A model generated the notes under the pieces. It worked only from the letters and a program-made list of their open reading frames with translations, was not told the origin of the DNA and did no database searches. A program made the position numbers and the translations under genes. Below are positions 50,603-59,795 of a stretch of DNA of 64,000 nucleotides, piece after piece (the first letter of the stretch is position 1; every line of letters starts with the position of its first letter). The stretch is from an uncultured Ectothiorhodospiraceae bacterium. GTDB taxonomy: Bacteria; Pseudomonadota; Gammaproteobacteria; Nitrococcales; Nitrococcaceae. Location of the stretch: the NCBI GenBank assembly GCA_913056385.1, contig CAJXND010000001.1:62001-126000 (forward strand), read 5' to 3'.

Positions 50603-53600
50603 TCAGTGGAAATCGCGCGACCGGGTCTGCAACTCTCCCAGCAGGTGGCTGTGATCCTCGAGACGGCCGGCGATCAGGTGGCAGACATCGCCGCGGCGCT
50701 CCCATATGCCCACCACGCCGAGCAGTCGGGCGCTCACCACCAGTGATCGCTGGCGCGCAGCCAGATCCTTCCAGATCACGACATTGGTGCTGCCGGATTC
50801 GTCTTCCAGTGTCAGAAAGACCACGCCACCGGCGGCGCCGGGTCGCTGCCGGTTGATCACCAGCCCGGCCGCCCGGGCAATTCGACGATGCTCCGTCCGT
50901 GCCAATTCGCAGACGGGGCGATAGCCGCTGCGTCGTAGCCGGTTGCGCAGCAGCGCCAGGGGGTGTCGGCCCAGCGTCAGTCCAAGGCTGCGATAGTCCC
51001 CCAGCAGATCCTCGGCTTCCGAAGGGGCGGGCAGCGCCGGCGGTGTCTCGGTCCCGGGGGCGGCGTCCAGTAAAGGGCCACGCGCCTCGATCCCGAGCAC
51101 CTGCCACCATGCCTGACGCCGATGTCCACCAATCCCGGCCAGGGCACCGGCATCGGCGAGTGCGCGCAGATTCCCGCGATCGAGCCCGGCGCGATGAGCC
51201 AGGTCGCCGATGTTGCTGAACGGCCCGTCCGTTTCGCGGCTCCGGCAGATACGCTCTGCCGCGGCCCGGCCGAGGCCACGGATCAACCGCAGGCCGAGGC
51301 GCAGGGCGGGCCGTCCGGATGCGTTGCCCTGATCAGGCTCGAGGCTGCAGTCCCAGTCGCTGTAACGGATATCCACGCCGTGCACCACGACACCGTGGGC
51401 GCGGGCATCCCGGACCAGCTGCGCCGGGGCGTAGAACCCCATGGGCTGGCTGTTGAGGAGGGCGCAGACAAAAACCTCGGGGTAGTGGCGCTTGATCCAG
51501 GCAGAGACATAGACGAGCAGGGCAAAGCTGGCGGCATGGGATTCCGGGAAGCCGTACTCGCCAAAACCGCAGATCTGCTCGAAGACCCGCTCGGCGAATG
51601 CGGGTGCATAGCCCCGCTTGGCCATCCCCTGAAGCAGCCGCTCGCGGAACGGGCCGAGTCCGCCCCGTTTCTTCCAGGCCGCCATCGCCCGACGCAGGGA
51701 ATCCGCCTCCCCGGGGGTGAAGCCGGCGGCCACCACGGCCAGCTGCATGACCTGCTCCTGGAAGATGGGCACGCCGAGGGTGCGCTCGAGCACGCCGCGA
51801 ACCTCGTCACTCGGGTAGTCCACTGCCTCGCTGCCCTCGCGGCGCCGCAGGTAGGGGTGGACCATGTCGCCCTGGATGGGGCCGGGTCGGACGATCGAGA
51901 TTTCGATCACCAGATCGTAGAAACATGTCGGCCTGAGTCGCGGCAGCATGGCCATCTGCGCCCGCGACTCCACCTGGAAAACGCCTACTGTGTCGCCCTG
52001 GCAGAGCATTGCGTAGACGGACGGGTCCTCGGCCGGGATGTCCGCCAGCGTCAGACGGCGGCCGTGATGCTGTTCGATGAGCGCCAGGCTCCGGCGGATG
52101 GCGCTCAGCATGCCCAGGGCCAGGCAGTCGACCTTGAGCAGTCCCAGGGTCTCCAGGTCATCCTTGTCCCACTGGATGATGCTGCGTCCGGCCATGGCCG
52201 CGTTTTCGGTGGGGACCAGCTCGCTGAGCGGCCCCCGGCTGATCACGAATCCCCCGACATGCTGTGACAGGTGGCGCGGGAATCCGAGCAGCTCACGGGT
52301 GAGGGTGAGCAGGCGGTGGACCACCGGGTTCTGCGGATCGAATCCCGCCTCGCGCAGACGATCGTCGTCAATCGCCCGGCCGTCCCACCACTGCATGCTG
52401 CCCGCCAGCCGGTCGACCTGATCCCCATCCAGCCCGAGCGCCTTGCCCACATCCCGCAGCGCGCTGCGGGGCCGATAGCTGATGACGGTGGCGGCCAGCG
52501 CTGCACGATGCCGGCCGTACTTGCGGTAGATGTACTGGATGACCTCCTCGCGGCGATCGTGCTCGAAGTCGACATCGATATCCGGCGGTTCGTTGCGCTC
52601 GCGGGAGATGAAGCGCTCGAATAGCAGGCTGGAGCGGGCAGGATCCACGGCGGTTATGCCCAGGCAGTAGCAGACGCTCGAGTTGGCGGCGGAGCCGCGC
52701 CCCTGGCAGAGAATGCCCTGACGTCGTGCGAAATCGACGATATCGTGCACCGTCAGGAAGTAGGGCTCGTAGGCCAGATCCTGAATCAGTTGCAGCTCGT
52801 GTTCGATGCTCTGGCGCACGCGTTCGGGGACCCCCGCCGGCCATCGCCGGTCGGCCCCGGTTTCCACCAGATGGCGTAGCCAGCTCGCGGGGGTATGCGT
52901 CGTCGGCACCAACTCTTCCGGATATTCGTAGCGCAGCTCGTCCAGGGAAAACCGGCAGCGCTCGGCGATATCCACTGTCTCGGCGAGCATGGCCGCCGGG
53001 TAGTCCCGGCCCAGGCGTTTGCGGGGGCGTAGATGCCGCTCGCCATTGCAGGCGAGTGCGTCGCCAAGCGTGCCCACCGGCTGCCCATGGCGAATGGCGG
53101 TGAGGGTGTCCTGCAGGGCGCGTCTCCCGCGCCGATGCATCAGAACGCCGCCGCTGGCCACCGCCGGCAGGCGATAGCGGTCGGCCAGCGCCTGGCAGTG
53201 GCCGAGTCGTTCGCGATCACGGCCGTCATGCCGGATCTGCGCCGTCAGCCAGCTGCGTTTCGGAAAGATCCGGCGAAGCCATTCGATGTCGCCCTCATCG
53301 ATGTCGGGTTCTGTCACGAGCAGGGCAAGGCAGCCCGGGATGCCATCCTGCAGGTCTGTGCGTTCAAGCCGATAGTGGCCCTTTTCCGCCTGACTCCGGC
53401 CCAGCGCAATGAGCGCGGAGAGCCGGCCATAGGCGTAGCGGTCGGGCGCCAGCAGGACAAGATGCAGGCCGTCCGTCAGGCGGAACTCACTACCCACGAT
53501 CAGTCGGACGCGGCGCTCACGGGCGGCCGCATGGGCCCGGACCACACCGGCGAGGGAGCATTCGTCGGTGATGGCCAGTGCCTCGTAGCCCAGCTCATCG

Positions 53601-53699
53601 GCCCGCCTGATCAACTCCTCGGGATGGGATGCGCCCCGCAGGAAGCTGAAATTGCTGACACAGTGAAGCTCGGCATAGGCCGGCATCGTTGAATCCATC
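50603..53699 (-). CDS. dnaE2: Error-prone DNA polymerase DnaE2
   Basis: A 1031-residue C-family polymerase, the catalytic part of the SOS mutasome with ImuA and ImuB. The PHP domain starts AYAELHCVSNFSFLRGASHP; the polymerase domain has CQGRGSAANSSVCYCLG, PPDIDVDFEHDRREEVI and DLETLGLLKVDCLALG; then a tandem HhH and C-terminal OB fold (VVFLTLEDESGSTNVVIWKD). Unlike replicative DnaE it lacks the tau-binding tail. ATG 53699 or ATG 53687 (MPAYAE) could be the start. It is the last gene of lexA-imuA-imuB-EamA-dnaE2, starting four bases after the transporter gene's end. Confidence 0.95.
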
Positions 53700-53703
53700 A
53701 CCC

Positions 53704-54630
53704 TCAGCCGTCCGGCTGACGCTGAGCCCGGGGCAGTGTGAGCAGGACGACCGAACCCGTCAGCAGGATGGCGCCGAACAGTCCGTAGGTGCCCAGCGCC
53801 TCGTCGAGTATCAGCCAGGCCAGCAGCGCCGCACCCAGCGGCTCCAGCAGCACCAGGATGCTGGAGACGGTGGCGGTGGTATGCCGCAGTCCATTGAAGA
53901 AGAACACGTACCCCAGCGTGGTCGGGATCAGCGAAATGTAGAGCAGCGCCGGGACGGCGATGGCAGCACCCTCCAGCACGGGTGCAAAACCACTCCACAA
54001 TGCCAGGGGGAGCATGGTCACCGCGCCGACCCCGAATCCGAAGGCGGCGCTCTGCATAGGATGGACGCGTCCGGCGGCATGGCGGCCGATCAATGTAAAA
54101 CCGGCGTAGAAGGCGGCGGCGGCCAGTGCGAGGCCGATCCCCGTCCACAGACCCGAGCCGAGTTGCAGCGCCTGGGGTGAAATCACCAGCAGGGCGGTGC
54201 CGGTGATGGCGATCAGCATCGCCGTCAGTATCCGACGTGTCAGGGGCTCGCGGAGCAGGATAGCCGCGAGCAGCGCCACCAGTACCGGCGCCAGGCACAG
54301 CGTGATCAGTGTGGCGAGTCCGGCGCCGATCATTTTGACCGAGGCCAGATAACCCACCTGGAATCCGGTCTGCGCGAGTCCAAGGCCGATCAGCCAGCGG
54401 CGGTTGCCGGCCGGCAGTTTCATGAATTCGCTGCCCTGATAGAGCAGGCCGAGCAGCATGAAAAGCGGGGAAGCAATGACAAACCGGATGAAGGCCACGG
54501 TAAGCGGAGAGATATCCGTCTGCTCGAAGAGAATACGGGAGACGATGCCGGTGGTGCTCCAGAGTGTCGCGCCAATGGCAACCAGAAGCATGCCCCGGGT
54601 GGCATGGGAAGTGTGGGCCGGCGTCGACAT
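53704..54630 (-). CDS. EamA/DMT family transporter
   Basis: A 308-residue inner-membrane permease of the drug/metabolite transporter superfamily, with ten hydrophobic helices in two EamA repeats: MLLVAIGATLWSTTGIVSRI starts the first and GLALAAAAFYAGFTLIGRHA the second. The first-repeat end has PLTRRILTAMLIAITGTALL. The substrate is unknown. It sits between imuB and dnaE2 on the same strand (40 and 4 bases), so it is probably SOS-induced together with them, which is odd for a transporter. ATG 54630 is chosen; the upstream extension is not homologous. Confidence 0.88.
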   Translation of the reverse strand: MSTPAHTSHATRGMLLVAIGATLWSTTGIVSRILFEQTDISPLTVAFIRFVIASPLFMLLGLLYQGSEFMKLPAGNRRWLIGLGLAQTGFQVGYLASVKMIGAGLATLITLCLAPVLVALLAAILLREPLTRRILTAMLIAITGTALLVISPQALQLGSGLWTGIGLALAAAAFYAGFTLIGRHAAGRVHPMQSAAFGFGVGAVTMLPLALWSGFAPVLEGAAIAVPALLYISLIPTTLGYVFFFNGLRHTTATVSSILVLLEPLGAALLAWLILDEALGTYGLFGAILLTGSVVLLTLPRAQRQPDG

Positions 54631-54646
54631 GGCGCGGGAGCATACG

Positions 54647-54658
54647 ATATTCGAATAT
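54647..54658. repeat. 12-base palindrome upstream of EamA gene
   Basis: ATATTCGAATAT is a perfect 12-base palindrome in the 40-base gap between the imuB stop and the EamA start, within the AT-rich run ATATTCGAATATAT. It could contain a second promoter or operator for the transporter-dnaE2 part, since TATATT-like hexamers occur on the minus strand, or be incidental. Confidence 0.35.
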
Positions 54659-54670
54659 ATAGCGGGCATT

Positions 54671-56119
54671 TCAGGCGAAGATTCCGTGCAGGTACCAGCG
54701 CCGCTGCCCACGCCGGTCCCGGAAAATCCAGATCCGCTGGCCCTGACGGGTCCTTGCGCGATAGTAATCGCGGGTGACGTCATGGCCGTCCCACCAGCCG
54801 GTCTCGATGCGCTCCGGACCATCCTCCAGCAGTAACGGCCTCGCCTCGTACTCCGGTTTCCCCTGCGGGCTTTTCAACGGGACAGGCTGCTTGAGTAGCC
54901 AGCACGGACGCGCAACGGTGGCCGGTATGGTCTTTTGCTGAACAGCGCTTCCGGGTGGGTGATAGGCCCAGGCTTTCTCCGGGCGATGCTCCGCGTGTAC
55001 GGCCAGCCTGTGCACCCGGGCCTCGCCCAGCCGGCTATTGAGGGTTTCGATCAGGCGATGCCAGTCCTCGGTGACGTTGCGATCATGGCCTTCATCGAGC
55101 AGATCAAGGGCGGTGCTGGTGCCCGGCATGGGGTGGAAACGTCCCGCCCGCAGATGGATGGCGACCACGTCGCCGGACAGGGTCAGTCCGTCCAGGCGCC
55201 GATCCAGCAGCCACTTGAGATGACCGGCATCCCGGCAGGGTGCCAGGACCCCGACGGGTAGCAGTGTGGGACGGCCCTGGCGATGATGCAGGGCGAAGCG
55301 CAGTCGCCTGATACCGGCATCGCGGCGTCGCAGGCTGATGCAGAGCTCATCGACAAGCCGCTGCAGCTCGGGCCGCAGCATATCGATGTCCGTAGCGGCC
55401 TCCAGCAATTGCAGCTGACGATCGAAACGCGCCGGGGGCTGCCAGTTCTCGCGCGGGTCAGGGCGCTCGCCATGGGCTCGCTGTAGCATCTCCAGCAGCC
55501 CCCGTCCCAGGCGCCGCGTGGCGCCCGCTCTCGGCAGGGCACGAATGTCGCCGATGGTTTCGCAGCCAAGGCCCTGCAGGGCAGCCGTTACGCGCTGCTC
55601 GACAGGCAGAACGGCGATCGATAGCCCGCCGAGCCGCGGGGCCAGTGTTCTGCGTGCGGTGACAGGCGTCTCGTCGCCGGCGCGGGCCAACAGCCATGCC
55701 GCTGTCGGGGTCGGGGCAATGCCCATGGTGGCCCGATGGCCGAGTTGTCGGACGCCTTCCAGAATCCCCTGTCGCAGCGGCTCCAGTCCCTGGAAATAGC
55801 GCAGGCTGCCTTCGATCTCGAGCAGTAGCGCGGCGGGTGCCTGGAGGCTGACCCTCGGGCTGAAGCGACCTGCCCAGGTGGCGAGTCGCTCGAGGGCATG
55901 CCGCTCCCGTTCCGGGTCGCGCACATGGTGATGGCCATGTGCGACCAGTGCCCGGGCGGCCGTCGGTGTCATGTCCGGTTGAATGCCATGACGCCGGGCC
56001 TGGTGATTGCAACCGATGATCCGACCGGCCTCGCTGACGAACAGCGGTTGTTCAGCGTCCTGGCCACCGCTGAAGCATTCAACGGGCAGATGGAAAAAAT
56101 GCAGGCACAGCCAGAGCAT
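54671..56119 (-). CDS. imuB: ImuB, Y-family-like mutasome scaffold
   Basis: A 482-residue Y-family polymerase homologue. ImuB binds the beta clamp, ImuA and DnaE2 in SOS mutagenesis and is itself inactive. The palm motif usually D-x-D-F is replaced by LCLHFFHLPVECFS, and the second acidic motif SVDE appears as LLLEIEGSLRYF, so the catalytic acids are missing, as expected. The little-finger part (about 235-340) and a tail (WYLHGIFA) follow. ATG 56119 is favoured over GTG 56122. It is 36 bases after imuA. Confidence 0.93.
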   Translation of the reverse strand: MLWLCLHFFHLPVECFSGGQDAEQPLFVSEAGRIIGCNHQARRHGIQPDMTPTAARALVAHGHHHVRDPERERHALERLATWAGRFSPRVSLQAPAALLLEIEGSLRYFQGLEPLRQGILEGVRQLGHRATMGIAPTPTAAWLLARAGDETPVTARRTLAPRLGGLSIAVLPVEQRVTAALQGLGCETIGDIRALPRAGATRRLGRGLLEMLQRAHGERPDPRENWQPPARFDRQLQLLEAATDIDMLRPELQRLVDELCISLRRRDAGIRRLRFALHHRQGRPTLLPVGVLAPCRDAGHLKWLLDRRLDGLTLSGDVVAIHLRAGRFHPMPGTSTALDLLDEGHDRNVTEDWHRLIETLNSRLGEARVHRLAVHAEHRPEKAWAYHPPGSAVQQKTIPATVARPCWLLKQPVPLKSPQGKPEYEARPLLLEDGPERIETGWWDGHDVTRDYYRARTRQGQRIWIFRDRRGQRRWYLHGIFA

Positions 56120-56155
56120 CACGATTCACTCAGTGCATACCGAAGTGACGCGCTC

Positions 56156-56830
56156 TCAGCCTTCCAGCGGCAGCGGCTGCTGTGCCCGAACGGGGGTTGT
56201 CGACCAGGTGTCCAGTTCGATGGTATCGGTCGGTATGCCGCGGCACTTGAGGATACGGATATCCAGACGCTGGCCACTGCTCTCGCCCAGTGTCAGCCGC
56301 AGGGCGGCCGGTGATCGTTCACTGGCGGCCGTCTGGCTGCGGAACAGCAACCCCATGCTGTTGCCGGATTCGGCGGCCAGCTGCAGCCGGCGCAGGCTGC
56401 GATCATCGCAGCGGCTTGGCCAGGCCAGGACGGCCGCGCAGGTGCCGCTGCGCAGGGCCTGCTCCACGGACCACAGGGCCTGTGGCGAGTCGGCGGGATG
56501 GATGATCAGAAGCCGTGACAGGTCGATGCCCTGGGCTGCCAGCGCCGGTGCATAGGGAACGAATGGCGGCGCGATCATGGCGATCCAGCGACCGCCACGG
56601 GAGAGTCGGGCGAGGGCGGGCATTACCAGGCGCAGTTCACCGATGCCATGCTCGTCATGCAGGATTTCGGTCAGTGCGCCGCCGGGAAAGCCGCCGCCTG
56701 GCAAGGCGCTGTCGAGCGCCGAGAATCCGCTGGGTACATGCGAACCAGCGGGATGGGCCGGGGATGGATGCCGTGCACTGGCGCGCCAGATGCCGGGTTG
56801 TTCGAGCAGCTGATCAATGGCCTGTTCCAT
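56156..56830 (-). CDS. imuA: ImuA, mutasome RecA-like accessory protein
   Basis: A 224-residue RecA/SulA-like protein that joins DnaE2 and ImuB in translesion synthesis and mutagenesis. The N-terminal part has GFSALDSALPGGGFPGGALTEILHDEHGIGE (16-residue core PGGGFPGGALTEILHD), and a degenerate RecA-type ATPase region follows with LLIIHPADSPQALWSVEQAL. AAGAGG lies six bases upstream of ATG 56830. It begins 25 bases after the lexA stop and depends on the lexA promoter, so it is induced by DNA damage. Confidence 0.93.
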   Translation of the reverse strand: MEQAIDQLLEQPGIWRASARHPSPAHPAGSHVPSGFSALDSALPGGGFPGGALTEILHDEHGIGELRLVMPALARLSRGGRWIAMIAPPFVPYAPALAAQGIDLSRLLIIHPADSPQALWSVEQALRSGTCAAVLAWPSRCDDRSLRRLQLAAESGNSMGLLFRSQTAASERSPAALRLTLGESSGQRLDIRILKCRGIPTDTIELDTWSTTPVRAQQPLPLEG

Positions 56831-56855
56831 GATGAACCTCTTGTCGATGCGAACG

Positions 56856-57485
56856 TCAGAGCCCGGAGCGGATCACGCCCACGCCAATGCCCTCGATGGC
56901 GAGGTCATCCTGACGCAGGTCCAGTTCGATGGGCTCGAAGTCGGGGTTTTCCGGGAGAAGCCGGACAAGATGACCGGTCCGGGAGAAGCGTTTGACGGTG
57001 ACCTCGTCGCGGATGCGGGCCACCACGACCTGGCCCTCGCGAACTTCGGCAGTCCGGTGCACGGCGAGCAGGTCGCCATCGAGAATACCGGCGTCACGCA
57101 TGCTCATGCCGCGGACCCGAAGCAGGTAGTCGGCGCCCGGCGAGAAAAGACCGGCGCTCACCTGATAGTGCTGATCGATATGGGCCTCGGCCAGCAGCGG
57201 ACTGCCGGCCGCGACCCGGCCGACCACCGGGAGGCCGGGCTCCTCGACTTCGTCGCCATCGGCGAGGCCGGAAACGTCGATCAGACGAATGCCGCGCGAG
57301 GCACCGGGCTGGAGCGTAATGAAGCCCTTGCGGGCGAGGGCGCGCAGATGCTGCTCGGCGGCATTGGCCGAGCGAAAGCCCAGTTCCGCGGCGATCTCGC
57401 TACGCGTTGGAGGGTAGCCGGTGTTTGCCAGGAATCGCCGGATGAGGTTGAGAATCTGTTCCTGGCGAGGTGTCAATGCATTCAT
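56856..57485 (-). CDS. lexA: LexA SOS repressor
   Basis: A 209-residue LexA. The N-terminal winged helix ([38 protein letters not shown]) binds the SOS box; the C-terminal S24 domain self-cleaves on RecA filaments. The cleavage site A93-G94 (VAAGSPL), catalytic S128 (RGMSMRDAG) and K165 match E. coli A84-G85, S119 and K156, all offset by nine. ATG 57485 gives the proper N-terminus. A LexA box overlaps its -10 element, so it represses itself. It leads the operon with imuA, imuB, EamA and dnaE2. Confidence 0.96.
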   Translation of the reverse strand: MNALTPRQEQILNLIRRFLANTGYPPTRSEIAAELGFRSANAAEQHLRALARKGFITLQPGASRGIRLIDVSGLADGDEVEEPGLPVVGRVAAGSPLLAEAHIDQHYQVSAGLFSPGADYLLRVRGMSMRDAGILDGDLLAVHRTAEVREGQVVVARIRDEVTVKRFSRTGHLVRLLPENPDFEPIELDLRQDDLAIEGIGVGVIRSGL

Positions 57486-57514
57486 GATGTAACTGCCGAT
57501 GACAAGACGATTGA

Positions 57515-57530
57515 CTGTTAATCTATACAG
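57515..57530 (-). promoter_or_regulatory. LexA box
   Basis: CTGTTAATCTATACAG on the plus strand (CTGTATAGATTAACAG on the minus strand) is CTG-N10-CAG with an AT-rich centre, the gammaproteobacterial LexA operator. It overlaps the -10 element of the lexA promoter and lies 30 bases before lexA. A second, imperfect box CTG-N10-CAA occurs at 57533-57548. Confidence 0.87.
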
Positions 57531-57548
57531 TACTGTATGGATGTTCAA
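57520..57548 (-). promoter_or_regulatory. lexA promoter
   Basis: On the minus strand TTGAAC (57543-57548) and TAGATT (57520-57525) are spaced by 17 bases. The -10 is within the LexA box, so LexA binding would block RNA polymerase. This promoter is the likely source of the whole mutasome operon. Confidence 0.7.
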
Positions 57549-57574
57549 TACCCGCAGGCGGTAGAATTGACTGC

Positions 57575-59791
57575 ATGGTGAAAGTGAATGACAGCCCGAC
57601 CGTCCGGCGTCCCGGTGATCAGTCCGTTGATCAGTGGCTCGATGCCATGCCGGTGCGGCTTGCCGAAGGCGAGCGCGAGCGTCTGGCCGACGCCTGGCGC
57701 TATGCCCGGATGCACTACGGTGACCACACCCGTTCTCTGGGTGATCGGCGTTTCGATCATGCGGTGAGCGTCGCCGATATCCTTGCCGGGCTGGAGCTCG
57801 ACGCGGATTCGCTGATCGCCGGTCTCCTGCATGATTTGCCCGCCTGTGACGGGCCGGATGTCACGACAATTGCCGAACAGGCCGGCGGGACCGTGGCCAG
57901 TCTGGTCGACGGCTGTCTGCGCATGGGGCAGGTCAGTCGTCTGCATGCCGCCGGGACGCCGGATAGCGAGGGCCGGCGGGCCGAAGCGCTGCGCAAGATG
58001 CTGCTGGCGATGGCGCGGGACATCCGCGTGGTCTTCCTCGTGCTCGCCGAGCGACTGCACGACATGCGGGTGCTGCGCGCGTTGCCCGAGGCCGATCAGC
58101 AGCGGATCGCGAGAGAGACGCTGGACCTCTATGCCCCGCTGGCCAATCGCCTGGGTATCTGGCAGATCAAGTGGGAGCTGGAGGACCTTTCCTTCCGTTA
58201 TCTCGACCCCGACAGCTACAAGCGCATCGCCCGCCTGCTGGCCGAGAAGCGCGTCGATCGTGAGCGTTTCATACAGACCATGAAGTCGCGCATCGAGGAA
58301 CATCTCCGCGAGGCGGGGCTTGATGCCGAGGTGACCGGTCGGCCCAAGCATATCTACAGCATCTGGCGAAAGATGCAGCGCAAGGGGCTGGGGTTCGACG
58401 AGCTGTTCGACCTGCGTGCCCTGCGGCTTCTGGTGAACAGTGTCCCCGCCTGCTACGCGGCCCTGGGCGTCGTCCACAGTCTCTGGCAGCCGATCCCGCG
58501 GGAGTTCGATGACTACATCGCCAGCCCCAAGGAGAACGACTATCGATCGTTGCATACCGCCGTGGTGGGCGATGGCGGGCGGCCGGTGGAGATCCAGATA
58601 CGCACCCGGGAGATGCATGAGCAGGCGGAGCTCGGTATAGCCGCCCACTGGCGCTACAAGGAGGGGCGCGGCGAGGATCCGGATTTTGACGCCCGCGTGG
58701 CCTGGTTGCGCAAGCTGCTCGAATCGCCGCCGGACAGTGATGCCGATGACGACCTCATCGACCGTTTCCGGGCCGAAGTGTTCGAGGACCGGGTCTACGT
58801 CATCACGCCGAAAGGGGACGTGGTGGACCTGCCGCGCGGCACGACGCCGCTGGACTTTGCCTACACGGTGCATAGCGAGATCGGCAACCACTGCCGCGGT
58901 GCGCGGGTCAACGGGCGCATGGTGCCGCTGACGCGGCCGTTGCAGAACGGCGATCAGGTCGAGATTCTCACTGCCCGCAATGCCCGGCCCAGCCGTGACT
59001 GGCTCAATCCCGCGCTCGGCTATCTCTCTTCCCCCCGTGCCAGGGCCAAGGTCCGTGCCTGGTTCCGTCAGCAGAACCAGGACAAGACCGCCGAGCTCGG
59101 CCGCGAGTTGCTCGCCCGCGAGCTCCATCGTCTGGGGCTGGAGGACGTCAATCTCGAGGAACTCGCCGGACGATCACGGTTCCCGCGCCTGCCGGAGTTT
59201 CTGGCGGCAATTGGCCGCGGGGACATCACCGGCGGGCAGATCGCGAGCCTGTTGCAGGACCGTCTGCTTCCGGCGGAGCCGAGTGGAAGCGAGTCACTAC
59301 TGCGCGGCCGCCGCGGCAACGCATCGAAGTCGACCCGGCCGCAGGACGATGTCAGCATCTACGGCGTCGGCAACCTGATGACCCGTATTGCGCGGTGCTG
59401 TCAGCCGACGCCTGGTGATGCCATTCTGGGTTTCATCACCCGTGGCGAGGGGGTCACCATCCACCGCGCCGACTGCCCCAATGTCCAGCGTCTACAGGAA
59501 ACGGCATCCGAACGCCTGATCGATGTGAGCTGGAGCGCCCGCACCGCGCGGCTCTACCCGGTGGATATCATCGTGGAGGCCTATGACCGGCGCGGTCTGA
59601 TCCGCGATATCTCTTCGCTGCTGAACAACGAGGGCATCAACGTTACGGCGGTGAATACCCGCACCGATCCGGATGACCAGGTGGCACGCATGGCGATCAC
59701 CGTCGAGGTCGGCGATGTCGATCAGTTGAGCCGGATCATGCAGCGCATGGCGGGGCTGCGTAATATCCGTGATGTCCATCGCGCGGTCTGA
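57575..59791 (+). CDS. relA: (p)ppGpp synthetase RelA
   Basis: A 738-residue ribosome-associated RelA that makes (p)ppGpp from ATP and GTP/GDP under amino acid starvation. The N-terminal hydrolase-like domain retains [10 protein letters not shown] but not the intact HD-x-x-ED hydrolase motif, so it is likely inactive. The synthetase domain has [49 protein letters not shown] and [23 protein letters not shown] ([20 protein letters not shown]), helical and zinc finger ([17 protein letters not shown]) domains and a C-terminal ACT domain follow. Length fits (744 in E. coli). It diverges from lexA. Confidence 0.94.
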   Translation: MVKVNDSPTVRRPGDQSVDQWLDAMPVRLAEGERERLADAWRYARMHYGDHTRSLGDRRFDHAVSVADILAGLELDADSLIAGLLHDLPACDGPDVTTIAEQAGGTVASLVDGCLRMGQVSRLHAAGTPDSEGRRAEALRKMLLAMARDIRVVFLVLAERLHDMRVLRALPEADQQRIARETLDLYAPLANRLGIWQIKWELEDLSFRYLDPDSYKRIARLLAEKRVDRERFIQTMKSRIEEHLREAGLDAEVTGRPKHIYSIWRKMQRKGLGFDELFDLRALRLLVNSVPACYAALGVVHSLWQPIPREFDDYIASPKENDYRSLHTAVVGDGGRPVEIQIRTREMHEQAELGIAAHWRYKEGRGEDPDFDARVAWLRKLLESPPDSDADDDLIDRFRAEVFEDRVYVITPKGDVVDLPRGTTPLDFAYTVHSEIGNHCRGARVNGRMVPLTRPLQNGDQVEILTARNARPSRDWLNPALGYLSSPRARAKVRAWFRQQNQDKTAELGRELLARELHRLGLEDVNLEELAGRSRFPRLPEFLAAIGRGDITGGQIASLLQDRLLPAEPSGSESLLRGRRGNASKSTRPQDDVSIYGVGNLMTRIARCCQPTPGDAILGFITRGEGVTIHRADCPNVQRLQETASERLIDVSWSARTARLYPVDIIVEAYDRRGLIRDISSLLNNEGINVTAVNTRTDPDDQVARMAITVEVGDVDQLSRIMQRMAGLRNIRDVHRAV

Positions 59792-59795
59792 GGCC

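Noticed and set aside
53700..54643. N-terminal extension of the dnaE2 frame by over 300 codons
   Set aside because: The extension overlaps the EamA transporter and is not homologous to DnaE2; the conserved start AYAELHC fixes the beginning near 53699.
57545..59128. 527-codon frame antisense to relA
   Set aside because: Shadow of relA; would remove the lexA/relA promoter gap and shows no motif.
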